Below are positions 16,952-25,337 of a stretch of 38,187 nucleotides of DNA, in pieces. The DNA is taken from assembly GCA_017744285.1 (NCBI GenBank), contig JAGIBP010000032.1:1-38187 (forward strand), written 5' to 3'. Every line of letters begins with the position of its first letter. Position 1 is the stretch's first letter. The DNA comes from Variovorax sp. (GTDB taxonomy: Bacteria > Pseudomonadota > Gammaproteobacteria > Burkholderiales > Burkholderiaceae_C). The notes below the pieces were generated by a model, which worked only from the letters and a program-made list of their open reading frames with translations, did no database searches and was not told the DNA's origin. The position numbers and the translations under genes are program-made.

Positions 16952-18047
16952 ATGACTCATGAAGACCACCCCCGCGTCGCTGAATGGAAACTCACCATGA
17001 AGATGGTGAACCGGCGACGAAATGCAGGGGAACGCGTGGAACCCGCTGTGCATTACACCTATCCGCCACAGTTCATCGGAAAGGATGGCACGGTGCGCCT
17101 CCAGCCGGGTGACGTCCGTCCCCGGCTATCCGGCGCAAGCCTTCGTGCTTCCTGACTTGCGCATCCTCGTGGTTGACGCAAACAGCCTTTCGATCTATCG
17201 GGATGACCACGGCGTCATGACCTCCTCGACTAAGTGGCTCGATGGCAGCGTCGAAACGGGCGCCGGGTTCCTCAAGCGGATCGAGATAAGGGACTTGCGC
17301 GCAGTGGCGAATCTCGAAGTCGTCTCAATGCTGGGGATGATCTCCCGCACTGTCAGCTTTGCTAGTGGCGGGCGCTTCGCATACGCACTGGATCGCAACG
17401 GGAAGATTACCGAGTCCGTCAGTCGTAACACCGAGGCCTATCACGGCATGAGCGGCATCCTTCGGTTCGATGAGCAGCCGCTATCCCCATATCCCGATGC
17501 CCCTCCTCACATCCCGATCGCTGAGTGGCGGAGGCTGCTGCCTCAAGTCATCGCGCGGTTGAAGCGAAACGGGCAGACCGCGGAGCCAATCATCCGCACT
17601 TCTTTTCCAGACAGCGTGTATGGAAAGGACGGCAAGCTTCTATTCACGACCAAGGAGGTCGAACCGGGCGAGCCGCCGCAAATTGTTCCGACCGAGCTGG
17701 GCATCCTTGCGTTCGACGAAACCGGAGTCACCATGCACCGTCTTGACGGCAGCATTGCCTTCAAGGAGCGGAACGGAGACATGAGAAGCTCGGGTGAATG
17801 GGTCAGACGGATCGAACTCTACGACCTGGCCCAAGTGACAACTTACGACATCATCCATGCATCGCGGACGGTCTCGCACACCGTGGGATTCGCGAACGGC
17901 GGCAGCTTTGTCTTCGTGATGGATGACCAAGCGAAGGTCATTGAAACCATGGAGCGCAACGTGCACACCGCGCGCGAAGAAAACGGTGTGATTCGCGTAT
18001 TCGGCCAATCGTTTCCGGAAGAGTGGAACGGAATCGGCAGCGGCTGA
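16952..18047 (+). pseudogene. Tandem-domain protein of unknown function, broken by one extra C
   Basis: The frame opened by the ATG at 16952 (AAGGAAA upstream) stops at 17155, and the rest continues in another frame to 18047. Dropping one C from CCCC at 17120-17123 rejoins them into a 364-residue protein. This is supported by an internal duplication. Residues 11-177 and 191-357 align (EW...L...R....EP....P....GKDG, then ILVVDANSLSIYR/ILAFDETGVTMHR, KRIEIRDL/RRIELYDL, SRTVSFASGGRF/SHTVGFANGGSF), and the alignment crosses the shift. No signal peptide or membrane segment is seen and I do not recognise the family. Its place behind a VgrG-PAAR gene suggests an effector or immunity protein. GC is about 58 % in one hand-counted row, against about 70 % in flhB. 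Confidence 0.75.
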
Positions 18048-18058
18048 TCGCCGCTGCC
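18036..18058. terminator. Hairpin between convergent stops
   Basis: The arms GGCAGCGGC (18036-18044) and GCCGCTGCC (18050-18058) with loop TGATC include the TGA stop of the plus-strand gene and lie just before the cheZ stop on the other strand. The position fits a bidirectional terminator. There is no good U-tract on either side. Confidence 0.5.
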
Positions 18059-18064
18059 CATTGC

Positions 18065-18706
18065 CTAGAACCCCAAGCTCGCCAGCAGATCATCCACCTC
18101 CGACTGATCCGCCACCGCATCCGGCGAACCCGCCTTCACCTGCGGCCCGTTCATCAGGCTGCTGGCCTGGAAGTCCTGCCGCTTCTCGGCCGGCGCGTTG
18201 TCGATCAGCACCTGCAGCAGCTGCGTCTCGACCTCGTTGACCACTTCCATCATCTTCTTGATGACCTGGCCGGTCAGGTCCTGGAAGTCCTGCGCCATCA
18301 GGATCTCCATGAGCTGGTCGTTGATGGCGCTCGCCTTCTTGGGCACGTCGCCCAGGTAGCCGCGCGTGTCCATCACGAGCTGGCGCGCGTGGTCGAGCTC
18401 GATCGGGTTCTTGAACCACTCGTCCCAGCGCTGGCTCAGGCCCTTGGCATCGCTGGCCAGGCCCTCCTGCAGCGGTTGCGCGATGTCGATCGCATTGAGT
18501 GCACGGTGCGCCGCCCGCTCGGTGGTCTCGGCCACGTAGTTGAGCCGGTCGCGCGCGCCGGGAATGGCCTGCGCGGCCTTTTCGACCTGCTTGTCGAGCC
18601 CCAGCTCGCGCATGCCCTCGCGCAGTTGGCGCGTGAGCTGTCCGATGCGGCCCAGCAACTCCTCAGCGGTGTTCCCCTGATCGTTGTCGATGGAGGTTTG
18701 ATTCAT
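18065..18706 (-). CDS. cheZ: CheY-P phosphatase CheZ
   Basis: A 213-residue protein that speeds dephosphorylation of CheY-P. The active helix reads MAQDFQDLTGQVIKKMM, with D143 and the catalytic Q147 at the E. coli numbering. The C-terminal CheY-binding helix ends VDDLLASLGF. The rest is a long helical hairpin. The ATG at 18706 (GGAG upstream) is preferred over an upstream in-frame ATG at 18742, which would add a tail overlapping the intergenic ribosome-site region. It is the last gene of the chemotaxis run, 40 nt after cheY. Confidence 0.96.
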   Translation of the reverse strand: MNQTSIDNDQGNTAEELLGRIGQLTRQLREGMRELGLDKQVEKAAQAIPGARDRLNYVAETTERAAHRALNAIDIAQPLQEGLASDAKGLSQRWDEWFKNPIELDHARQLVMDTRGYLGDVPKKASAINDQLMEILMAQDFQDLTGQVIKKMMEVVNEVETQLLQVLIDNAPAEKRQDFQASSLMNGPQVKAGSPDAVADQSEVDDLLASLGF

Positions 18707-18746
18707 TTCTTTGGCTCCACGGTGCGCGCCAGCGCCCCGCAAAAGG

Positions 18747-19133
18747 TCATTTGCCGAGCTTCTCGAAGATCTTGGTGATCTTCTCTTCGAGCGTGGCCGC
18801 GGTGAAAGGCTTGACCACGTAGCCGTTCGCGCCGGCCTGCGCCGCCGCGACGATGTTTTCCTTCTTGGCCTCGGCTGTCACCATCAGCACCGGCAGCTTC
18901 GAGAGCTCGGGATCGGCACGGATGTTCTGCAGCATCGTCAGGCCGTCCATGTTGGGCATGTTCCAGTCCGACACCACGAAGCCGAAGCTGCCGCCGCGCA
19001 GCTTCTCCAGGCCCGCCGCGCCGTCCTCGGCTTCGTCGACGTTGAGGAATTCGAGTTCCTTCAGAAGGTTGCGCACGATGCGCCGCATGGTCGGGAAATC
19101 GTCCACGACCAGGATCTTGATGCTCTTGTCCAC
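18747..19133 (-). CDS. cheY: Chemotaxis response regulator CheY
   Basis: A 128-residue single-domain receiver that binds the flagellar switch (FliM) when phosphorylated by CheA. Acid pocket D11-D12, phospho-acceptor D56 (SDWNMP), T86 (VTAEAKKEN) and K108 (VVKPF) are all present. The GTG at 19133 is chosen: GGAG lies 9 nt upstream and the protein then starts like E. coli CheY ([11 protein letters not shown]) with normal length. The TTG at 19148 has no ribosome site. It lies 24 nt after cheB. Confidence 0.96.
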   Translation of the reverse strand: MDKSIKILVVDDFPTMRRIVRNLLKELEFLNVDEAEDGAAGLEKLRGGSFGFVVSDWNMPNMDGLTMLQNIRADPELSKLPVLMVTAEAKKENIVAAAQAGANGYVVKPFTAATLEEKITKIFEKLGK

Positions 19134-19157
19134 GTTTACTGACTCCAAAGGTTCGTT

Positions 19158-20252
19158 TCAAACTCGGTTCGTACGCGCACCGAAAGTGCGCAGATGGGCC
19201 AGCACGCGGCGGCTCATCTCTCCCAGGGGCGCGACCTCGTCGGCGGCGCCCAATGCAATCGCTTCCTTCGGCATGCCGAAGACCACGCAGCTCGCCTCGT
19301 CCTGCGCCAGGGTGTGTGCGCCCGCGCGCTTCATTCGCAGCAGGCCCTCGGCACCGTCCTTGCCCATGCCGGTGAGGATCATCCCGATCGCGTTCTTGCC
19401 CGCGTGCTTCGCAGCGGAGTCGAAGAGCACGTCGATCGAGGGCCGGTGACGGTTCACCGGCGGCTCCTGGTCGAGGTGCGCGACATAGTTGGCGCCGCTG
19501 CGCGCGAGCGAGAGGTGGAAGGCGCCCGGCGCGATGTAGGCGTAGCCGGGGAGCACGCGTTCGCCGTGCTCGGCCTCCTTGACCGTGATGCGGCACAGGC
19601 CGTCCAGCCGCTGCGCGAAGGACTTGGTGAAGCCGGCCGGCATGTGTTGAGCGATGAGCACCGCGGGGCAATCGGGCGGCAGCGGCTGCAGCACCTCGCG
19701 GATGGCTTCGGTGCCGCCGGTGGAGGCGCCGATGATGATCAGCTTCTCGGTGCTCAGCAGCGGGCTGCGCAGCAGCGCCTCCTGCGGCGCGTCGCCCTGC
19801 GCCTTGGCGGCGGCCGAGCTGCGCGCCGGCAGCAGCCGCGCGCACGCCGCCGCGCGGATCTTGCCGGCAATGAGCTCGGTGTAGTGGAGCAGCCCGTCGC
19901 GCACACCCAGGCGGGGCTTGGTGACGAAGTCGATCGCGCCGAGTTCGAGCGCGCGCAGGGCGATTTCCGAGCCGCGTTCGGTGAGCGACGAGACCATCAC
20001 CACCGGCATCGGCCGCAGGCGCATGATCTTCTCGAGGAACTCCAGTCCGTCCATGCGCGGCATCTCGACGTCCAGCGTCAGCACGTCGGGGTTGGTCGCC
20101 TTGATGAGGTCGCGCGCCACCAGCGGGTCAGCCGCCGTCCCGACGACCGTCATGTCGGGCTGGCTGTTGATGATCTCGGTCATGACGCTGCGGATCAGCG
20201 CCGAATCGTCGACGCACAGCACCTTGATCTTGTTGGGGTTGGTCGTGCTCAC
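19158..20252 (-). CDS. cheB: Chemotaxis methylesterase/deamidase CheB
   Basis: A 364-residue two-domain enzyme that removes receptor methyl groups when phosphorylated. The receiver domain (about 8-125) has DD at 15-16, phospho-acceptor D61 (LTLDVEMP) and K112. The methylesterase domain (about 170-355) has the triad S177 ([10 protein letters not shown]), H203 (AQHMPAGFT) and D299 (GMGKDGAEG). The GTG start forms GTGA with the cheD stop, a 4-nt overlap, and GAGGT lies upstream. Adaptation is completed by CheR and CheD in the same run. Confidence 0.96.
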   Translation of the reverse strand: MSTTNPNKIKVLCVDDSALIRSVMTEIINSQPDMTVVGTAADPLVARDLIKATNPDVLTLDVEMPRMDGLEFLEKIMRLRPMPVVMVSSLTERGSEIALRALELGAIDFVTKPRLGVRDGLLHYTELIAGKIRAAACARLLPARSSAAAKAQGDAPQEALLRSPLLSTEKLIIIGASTGGTEAIREVLQPLPPDCPAVLIAQHMPAGFTKSFAQRLDGLCRITVKEAEHGERVLPGYAYIAPGAFHLSLARSGANYVAHLDQEPPVNRHRPSIDVLFDSAAKHAGKNAIGMILTGMGKDGAEGLLRMKRAGAHTLAQDEASCVVFGMPKEAIALGAADEVAPLGEMSRRVLAHLRTFGARTNRV

Positions 20253-20914
20253 CAGCTACCTCTGTTTTTCGCCGCCGCGCCCGTGTCGGCCGCGGCACTG
20301 GGGTTGGGCCTGAACGGGCCGGGGTTCGCGCGGGGGGCGGCGAGCTTGCGAAGCAGCTCGCCCTCCTCCCGCTGAATGAGTTGCACATCGGCCTGCCCAC
20401 GCAGCTTGCGCACCACGGCCTTCCCGGTCGAGGGAATGAAGCACACCCGCCGCGCGTACGGACCGCGCAGGTCCTGCGCCGCGACCGCGATGCGCTCGCT
20501 GCGCAGGTAGCGCAGCACGAAGTCCGCGTTGCGGTCGCCGATGTTGAGCGTGGTCATGTTCGCGAGCACCGCGGCACCCCCGAAGACCTTGGCCTGGAGC
20601 CGGTCGCGCCGCGCGCCCGCGCGCACGAGTTCGCGCACCAGCACGTCCATGGCATAGGCGCCGTAGCGCATCGAGTCGGCCTGGTCGCGCGCGGCGTTGT
20701 CGGCGTCTTCGGGAAGCATGAAATGGTTCATGCCGGCGACGCCGTTGTCGATGTCGATGATGCAAGCCGACACGCACGAACCCAGCACGGTGGTCAGCAC
20801 CGTGTCGGTGGTGGTCACGTAGTACTCCGACGGCAGGAGCTTGACCGCCATGCTGCCCACGTCGCGGTCGAAATAGTGGTGGCTCGCGACCGCGTCCGGC
20901 GCCACGGTGTTCAT
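20249..20914 (-). CDS. cheD: Receptor glutamine deamidase CheD
   Basis: A 221-residue protein that deamidates receptor glutamines and in some bacteria acts with CheC. The catalytic cysteine lies in [10 protein letters not shown] and the histidine in GMNHFMLP, with a conserved threonine-containing NIGDRNADF region. A Pro/Ala-rich tail of about 30 residues follows the core. It overlaps cheR (ATGA) and cheB (GTGA) by 4 nt each, so the three are probably translated in a coupled way. No cheC is in the window. Confidence 0.94.
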   Translation of the reverse strand: MNTVAPDAVASHHYFDRDVGSMAVKLLPSEYYVTTTDTVLTTVLGSCVSACIIDIDNGVAGMNHFMLPEDADNAARDQADSMRYGAYAMDVLVRELVRAGARRDRLQAKVFGGAAVLANMTTLNIGDRNADFVLRYLRSERIAVAAQDLRGPYARRVCFIPSTGKAVVRKLRGQADVQLIQREEGELLRKLAAPRANPGPFRPNPSAAADTGAAAKNRGSW

Positions 20915-21753
20915 GCGGCAACCCCCTTGGCGCGGACGCGCGAGAGCTCGTACACCGTGTGGCCCAGCGGCTTGAAGGTCTGGTTCACGAGCGACGCGTT
21001 TTCCGAGTGGCCCGCGAACAGCAGGCCATTGGCCTTGAGCAGCGGCGCGAAGCGGTCGAGCACGCGCTTTTGCGTCGGCTTGTCGAAATAGATCATGACG
21101 TTGCGGCAGAAGATGGCATCCACCGGCTCCTTCACCGACCACACCGGGTCGAGCAGGTTCAGGCGCGAGAAGGACACCATCGCCGCCACCTCGGGCCGCA
21201 CGCGCACCTTGCCGGCGTTCGCGCCCGTGCCCTTGTTGAAGAAGCGCCGCAGCCGCTCCGGCGACAGCGGCCGGACCTGTTCCATGGTGAAGATGCCCGC
21301 CGATGCCTTGGCCAGCACGGCGGTGTCGATGTCCGTCGCGATGACGCGCGCCGAACTGGCCCGATCGCCCAGCGCCTCCCGCAGGGTGATGGCGATCGAG
21401 TACGGCTCTTCGCCCGTGGAGGCCGCCGCGCACCAGACGGTGACTGGCTGCTGCACCTTGCGCACATGCTCGGCCAGTACCGGGAAGTGGTGCGCCTCGC
21501 GGAAGAACGAGGTCAGGTTCGTCGTCAGCGAGTTGATGAACGACTGCCACTCGTCGCCGTCCTGACGCGACTCCAGCAGCTCCAGGTAGGCCGAGAACTC
21601 CGGCAGCCGCAGTTCGCGCAGCCGGCGCGAGAGGCGGCTGTAGACCATCTGCCTCTTCTGCTCGCCCAGGGCAATGCCGGCCCGGCGATGAATCAGCGTC
21701 CGGACCTTCGCGAAGTCGTTGTCGGTGAAAAGGAATTCGGTGTTCACTGCCAT
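20911..21753 (-). CDS. cheR: Chemotaxis receptor methyltransferase CheR
   Basis: A 280-residue S-adenosylmethionine-dependent methyltransferase that methylates receptor glutamates. The N-terminal helical part (about 10-80) is followed by TTNLTSFFREAHHFP, the SAM-binding CAAASTGEEPYSIAI, ATDIDTAVL and FCRNVMIYFD. The ATG at 21753 is preferred. Homology begins there, and a sigma-28-like promoter with a predicted start near 21803 would exclude the ATG at 21804. The ribosome site is weak. It follows the EAL-HDOD gene by 82 nt and overlaps cheD by 4 nt. Confidence 0.94.
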   Translation of the reverse strand: MAVNTEFLFTDNDFAKVRTLIHRRAGIALGEQKRQMVYSRLSRRLRELRLPEFSAYLELLESRQDGDEWQSFINSLTTNLTSFFREAHHFPVLAEHVRKVQQPVTVWCAAASTGEEPYSIAITLREALGDRASSARVIATDIDTAVLAKASAGIFTMEQVRPLSPERLRRFFNKGTGANAGKVRVRPEVAAMVSFSRLNLLDPVWSVKEPVDAIFCRNVMIYFDKPTQKRVLDRFAPLLKANGLLFAGHSENASLVNQTFKPLGHTVYELSRVRAKGVAA

Positions 21754-21810
21754 CGTCGGTGCATCTCGTTCAGCCTGCACGGCCCGCCCTGTTGCGCCGT
21801 GCATGTCCGT

Positions 21811-21838
21811 ATATCGGCAGCGAACCTGTCGGGATTTA
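21811..21838 (-). promoter_or_regulatory. Sigma-28-like promoter before cheR
   Basis: Read on the minus strand, TAAA (21835-21838) is followed by a 16-nt spacer and GCCGATAT (21811-21818), against the FliA pattern TAAA-N15-GCCGATAA. The TAA of the -35 element is also the stop codon of the upstream EAL-HDOD gene. It lies about 58 nt before the cheR ATG. Confidence 0.6.
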
Positions 21839-23170
21839 GGGCGCTTCGAGCGCGCTCGCCTCCTGCGACCAGACCATGGCCGAAAGGTGGGCCGCGTTCA
21901 CCTGGCCCGCGCTGACGAAGAGCGCCTCGGCCAGGCGCGGCGCCTGGCCGCTGTCGGTCTCGCAGGCTTCCACGAGCGAGAGAAAAGGCGCATACACGCC
22001 CTTGCGCGCCAGGATCGCCTGCTGCACCGCCTCGGTGAGCTGTACCTTGCTCAGCACCTCCTCCATCGGGATGCCGAGCAGCTGATCGATCAGCGAGAAC
22101 ATGCCCACCACGAAAAGGTTGTCGGAGTCGCTCGCCGGCAGCATGCCCTGCCCCATGAGTTCCACGAAGCGGCCGCGCATGATGGCGCGCTTCATCATGA
22201 AGTGCGAGCTCTCGCGGTTGCTGGTGGCCAGCAGCAGCGACAGCCAGCGGAAGAGCGGCTGGTAGCCCAGCATCGCCACCGCATGCCGCAGCGAGGTGAC
22301 CTCGACGCCCACGCCGATGGCGGGCGAGTTGATGTGGCGCAGCAGCCGGTAGGTGAGCGCGGCGTCGCGCTTGAGGGCGGCCTCGATCGAGCGCACGTTC
22401 TCGTTGCGCTTGAGCATCTGCATCAGGCGCACGATCAGGAGCGACTCAGGCTGCAGGTCGCCGCCGCCTTCCTTGACCGGCGGTCGCGGCTGCTGGCCGT
22501 CGACGAAGACGTCCACACGGTGCGCCGCGCAGACCTCGAAGCCTTCCCAGCCGTTCATGCGCGTGGCGATGAGCTGGATGGGCCGCGCATCGGCGGTCTC
22601 GTGCTGCCGGATGTCGGCGATGAGCTGCGGATCGCCCGCGCCCACGTCGAGGTGCGTCACGATCTCCAGCAGCTCCGCCTCCCGCGGCATGGCCTTGGCG
22701 TCGCGCAGCATGAAGCCGAAGCCCTGCTCGCGCAGGAAGAGCAGCATCGAGCGCGTATCGGCGTCCGCGAGGTCTTCCATGCCCATGCACAGCACGATGT
22801 TGTCGGGCGGCAGGGCCTGCAGCTCGGCGAGGAACAGTGCATCGACCGTGACGTCCAGGAACACGGTCAGGCGGCCGAGCCGCCAGCCGCGCTGGGGGTT
22901 GAGATGCTTGGCGATGCAGCCCACCAGCGCCTTGCACTGCGCGGACGCATCCGCGCCCGGGACCGCCTCGCGCCAGGTGAAGCGATAGCCCTGCACGCGC
23001 ATCTGCGCATCGAGCTGGAGCGCGTAGCCGACGTAGCCGTCGGCCTCGGCCTCTTCCAGCAGCACGCCTTCGGGCGAAGGGTCCGCGCCAGCGTCCGCCG
23101 CGCGCCCCGCCAGGTCGTCCGGGGCGACACCGCCCTTCGGTTCCGTGCGGCGAAAGAAGTCAAAAGGCAT
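21836..23170 (-). CDS. Degenerate EAL plus HDOD domain protein (YuxH-like)
   Basis: A 444-residue protein with an EAL-type fold at about 35-235 and an HDOD domain at about 250-420 (LIVRLMQMLKRNENVRSIE, LTYRLLRHINSPAIG, VTSLRHAVAMLGY). The EAL motif itself is absent (GYRFTWRE in its place) and the DDFG metal motif reads LRDAKAMP, so c-di-GMP hydrolysis is not expected. This architecture is known from YuxH-type proteins, some of which affect motility. It lies between cheA and cheR. The ATG at 23170 has GGAG about 10 nt upstream. The longer frame to 23341 runs into cheA and starts with a non-conserved Arg/Pro-rich tail. Confidence 0.87.
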   Translation of the reverse strand: MPFDFFRRTEPKGGVAPDDLAGRAADAGADPSPEGVLLEEAEADGYVGYALQLDAQMRVQGYRFTWREAVPGADASAQCKALVGCIAKHLNPQRGWRLGRLTVFLDVTVDALFLAELQALPPDNIVLCMGMEDLADADTRSMLLFLREQGFGFMLRDAKAMPREAELLEIVTHLDVGAGDPQLIADIRQHETADARPIQLIATRMNGWEGFEVCAAHRVDVFVDGQQPRPPVKEGGGDLQPESLLIVRLMQMLKRNENVRSIEAALKRDAALTYRLLRHINSPAIGVGVEVTSLRHAVAMLGYQPLFRWLSLLLATSNRESSHFMMKRAIMRGRFVELMGQGMLPASDSDNLFVVGMFSLIDQLLGIPMEEVLSKVQLTEAVQQAILARKGVYAPFLSLVEACETDSGQAPRLAEALFVSAGQVNAAHLSAMVWSQEASALEAP

Positions 23171-23201
23171 GGCGGGGATCTCCGTCGAGGGCTCGAACGA
23201 C

Positions 23202-23221
23202 CATCCCGCCGCGGCGGGATG
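23202..23221. repeat. Perfect 20-bp palindrome between cheA and the EAL-HDOD gene
   Basis: CATCCCGCCG followed by CGGCGGGATG is a perfect self-complementary 20-mer 31 nt before the ATG of the EAL-HDOD gene. It could form a hairpin in the message, acting as partial terminator or mRNA stabiliser, or be a protein site. No U-tract follows. Confidence 0.6.
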
Positions 23222-23246
23222 CACGTGACAGATGCATGGGCGGCAC

Positions 23247-25319
23247 TCAGGCCTCGACCGGCGGCGCGATCCTCGACGCGCCGGCCAGGGCCGCGGCGCT
23301 GGCGGCCTGTGCGCGCTGGATGCGCGGCATCGCCGCGACATCGATGATGAAGGCCACGCTGCCGTCGCCGAGGATGGTGGCCGCCGAGATGCCGGGCACC
23401 TTGCGGTAGTTGGTCTCGAGGTTCTTGACCACCACCTGGTGCTGGCCGAGCAGCTCGTCCACGAGCAGCGCGAAGCGCGCGTCGTCGGCCTGCACGATCA
23501 CCAGGATGCCCTGCGTCGGGTTCACCTGCGCGCCCGCAACGTCGAACACGCGGTGCAGCTCGATCAGCGGCAGGTATTCGCCGCGCACCTTGATCACGTG
23601 GCCGTCGGCGGTGATCGAATGCAGGTGGTCCGGCAGCGGCTGCAGCGACTCGATCACGTACGACAGCGGCAGGATGTAGGCCTCGCTGCCGACCTTGACC
23701 GACATGCCGTTGAGGATCGCGAGCGTCAGCGGCAGCACGATGCGGGTGGTGGTGCCGTAGCCGCCGCGCGACTGGATCTCGACGTGGCCGCCCATCTCCT
23801 GGATGTTGCGCTTGACCACGTCCATGCCCACGCCGCGGCCCGAGATGTCGGTGACCTGCTCGGCCGTCGAGAAGCCGGGGGCGAAGATCAGCTGCCAGAC
23901 TTCCTCGTCCGGCATCGACTCGCTCACCGGCAGGCCCTGCTGCATGGCCTTGGCGAGGATCTTCTCGCGGTTCAGGCCCGCGCCGTCGTCGCTCACCTCG
24001 ATCACGATGTTGCCGCCGTGGTGCTGCGCCGAAAGCAGCAGCTGGCCGGTAGGCTCCTTGCCCTTGGCCTGGCGGATGTCCGGTGTCTCGATGCCGTGGT
24101 CGAGGCTGTTGCGCACCAGGTGCGTGAGCGGATCGATGATGCGCTCGATCAGGCCCTTGTCGAGCTCGGTTTCCTTGCCGAAGGTGTCCAGCCGCACCTG
24201 CTTGCCGAGCTTGGCGCTCACGTCGCGGATCACGCGCGGGAAGCGGCTGAACACGTAGTCCATCGGCATCATCCGGATCGACATGACCGATTCCTGCAGG
24301 TCGCGCGCATTGCGCTCCAGGTGCCCCAGGCCGCTGAGGAAGCGTTCGTAGGCCACCGGGTCGAGCATGGTCGCGGCCTGGGTGAGCATCGACTGCGTGA
24401 TGACGAGCTCGCCCACCAGGTTGATGAGCTGGTCGACCTTCTCCACGTCGACGCGGATCGAGCCCGAGTCCTTCGCGGCCGCCGCGGCATTGCCGGAGGC
24501 GGCGGCAGCCGGCGCGGGCGCGGCCGCTGCGGGCGCGCGTGCGGGTTCGGCCGGTGCCGGCGCCGGGGCGGCGGCTGCCGGTGCGGCAGCGGCGGGTTGC
24601 GGCTCGGTGGCGGGCGCGGCCTCTGCGCGGGCGATGTCGATCTGCGACTCGTCGATCACGAAACAGCACACGGCGATGATGTCGTCGGGCTCGCAGGTGG
24701 TCTCGAGCATCACGGTCAGCTGGTCGTTGGCACGCGAGCGCGAGACGACCTTGCCGAGGTTGCCCAGTTCGTCCACGAGCAGTTCGCATTCGCTGTCCGA
24801 CAGGCGGCTCAGGCGGATTCGCAGGGCACCGCCCGAGGCGGACGCTGCGGCCGGCTCGGACGCCGCGGGCGCGGCAGCGGCCACCGGCTTCGCTGCGGGC
24901 GCAGGCGCGGGTGCCGGTGCGGCCGCGCCACCGGCGGTCTCCAGTGCGAGTTGCTGCAACACGGCGCAGATGTGCGCCACCCTCTCAGGCTCAGGTTCTT
25001 TGCCCGCCTGGTAGGCCGTGAGTTGTTCTTGCAAGGCGTCCTTCGTTTCCAAAAAGGCATCGATCATGGGTGCGCTCAGGCTCAACTGGCCATGGCGTGC
25101 CCGGTCCAAGAGGGTCTCCAGCAGGTGCGTCGTCTCGGTCAACGCGGTGAAGCCGAAGGTGGCGGCGCCGCCCTTGATCGAATGGGCGGCGCGAAAGATG
25201 GCATTGAGCTGTTCGCTCTGCGGCGCATCCACATCGAGCTCGAGGAGCAGTTGCTCCATCTCGGCCAGAAGCTCGATGGCTTCGACGAAGAATGCCTGGG
25301 TAAACTGACTGAGGTCCAT
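23247..25319 (-). CDS. cheA: Chemotaxis histidine kinase CheA
   Basis: A 690-residue kinase that phosphorylates CheY and CheB under receptor control. The P1 phosphotransfer domain (1-130) carries H46 in AAHSIKGGAATFGF. P2, the CheY/CheB-binding part, spans about 165-230 (LRIRLSRLSDSECELL). Long Ala/Pro linkers flank it. P3 dimerisation starts near 286. The P4 ATPase has the N box HLVRNSLDHG near 400, then DDGAG and GRGVGMDVV. P5, the CheW-like regulatory domain, ends the protein. No strong ribosome site is seen. It follows motB by 18 nt. No cheW follows. Confidence 0.97.
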   Translation of the reverse strand: MDLSQFTQAFFVEAIELLAEMEQLLLELDVDAPQSEQLNAIFRAAHSIKGGAATFGFTALTETTHLLETLLDRARHGQLSLSAPMIDAFLETKDALQEQLTAYQAGKEPEPERVAHICAVLQQLALETAGGAAAPAPAPAPAAKPVAAAAPAASEPAAASASGGALRIRLSRLSDSECELLVDELGNLGKVVSRSRANDQLTVMLETTCEPDDIIAVCCFVIDESQIDIARAEAAPATEPQPAAAAPAAAAPAPAPAEPARAPAAAAPAPAAAASGNAAAAAKDSGSIRVDVEKVDQLINLVGELVITQSMLTQAATMLDPVAYERFLSGLGHLERNARDLQESVMSIRMMPMDYVFSRFPRVIRDVSAKLGKQVRLDTFGKETELDKGLIERIIDPLTHLVRNSLDHGIETPDIRQAKGKEPTGQLLLSAQHHGGNIVIEVSDDGAGLNREKILAKAMQQGLPVSESMPDEEVWQLIFAPGFSTAEQVTDISGRGVGMDVVKRNIQEMGGHVEIQSRGGYGTTTRIVLPLTLAILNGMSVKVGSEAYILPLSYVIESLQPLPDHLHSITADGHVIKVRGEYLPLIELHRVFDVAGAQVNPTQGILVIVQADDARFALLVDELLGQHQVVVKNLETNYRKVPGISAATILGDGSVAFIIDVAAMPRIQRAQAASAAALAGASRIAPPVEA

Positions 25320-25337
25320 CTGTGTGTTTCGCTGCTG

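Noticed and set aside
24480..24940. Ala/Pro repeats in cheA as possible repeat element
   Set aside because: These are the ordinary flexible linkers around the P2 domain.
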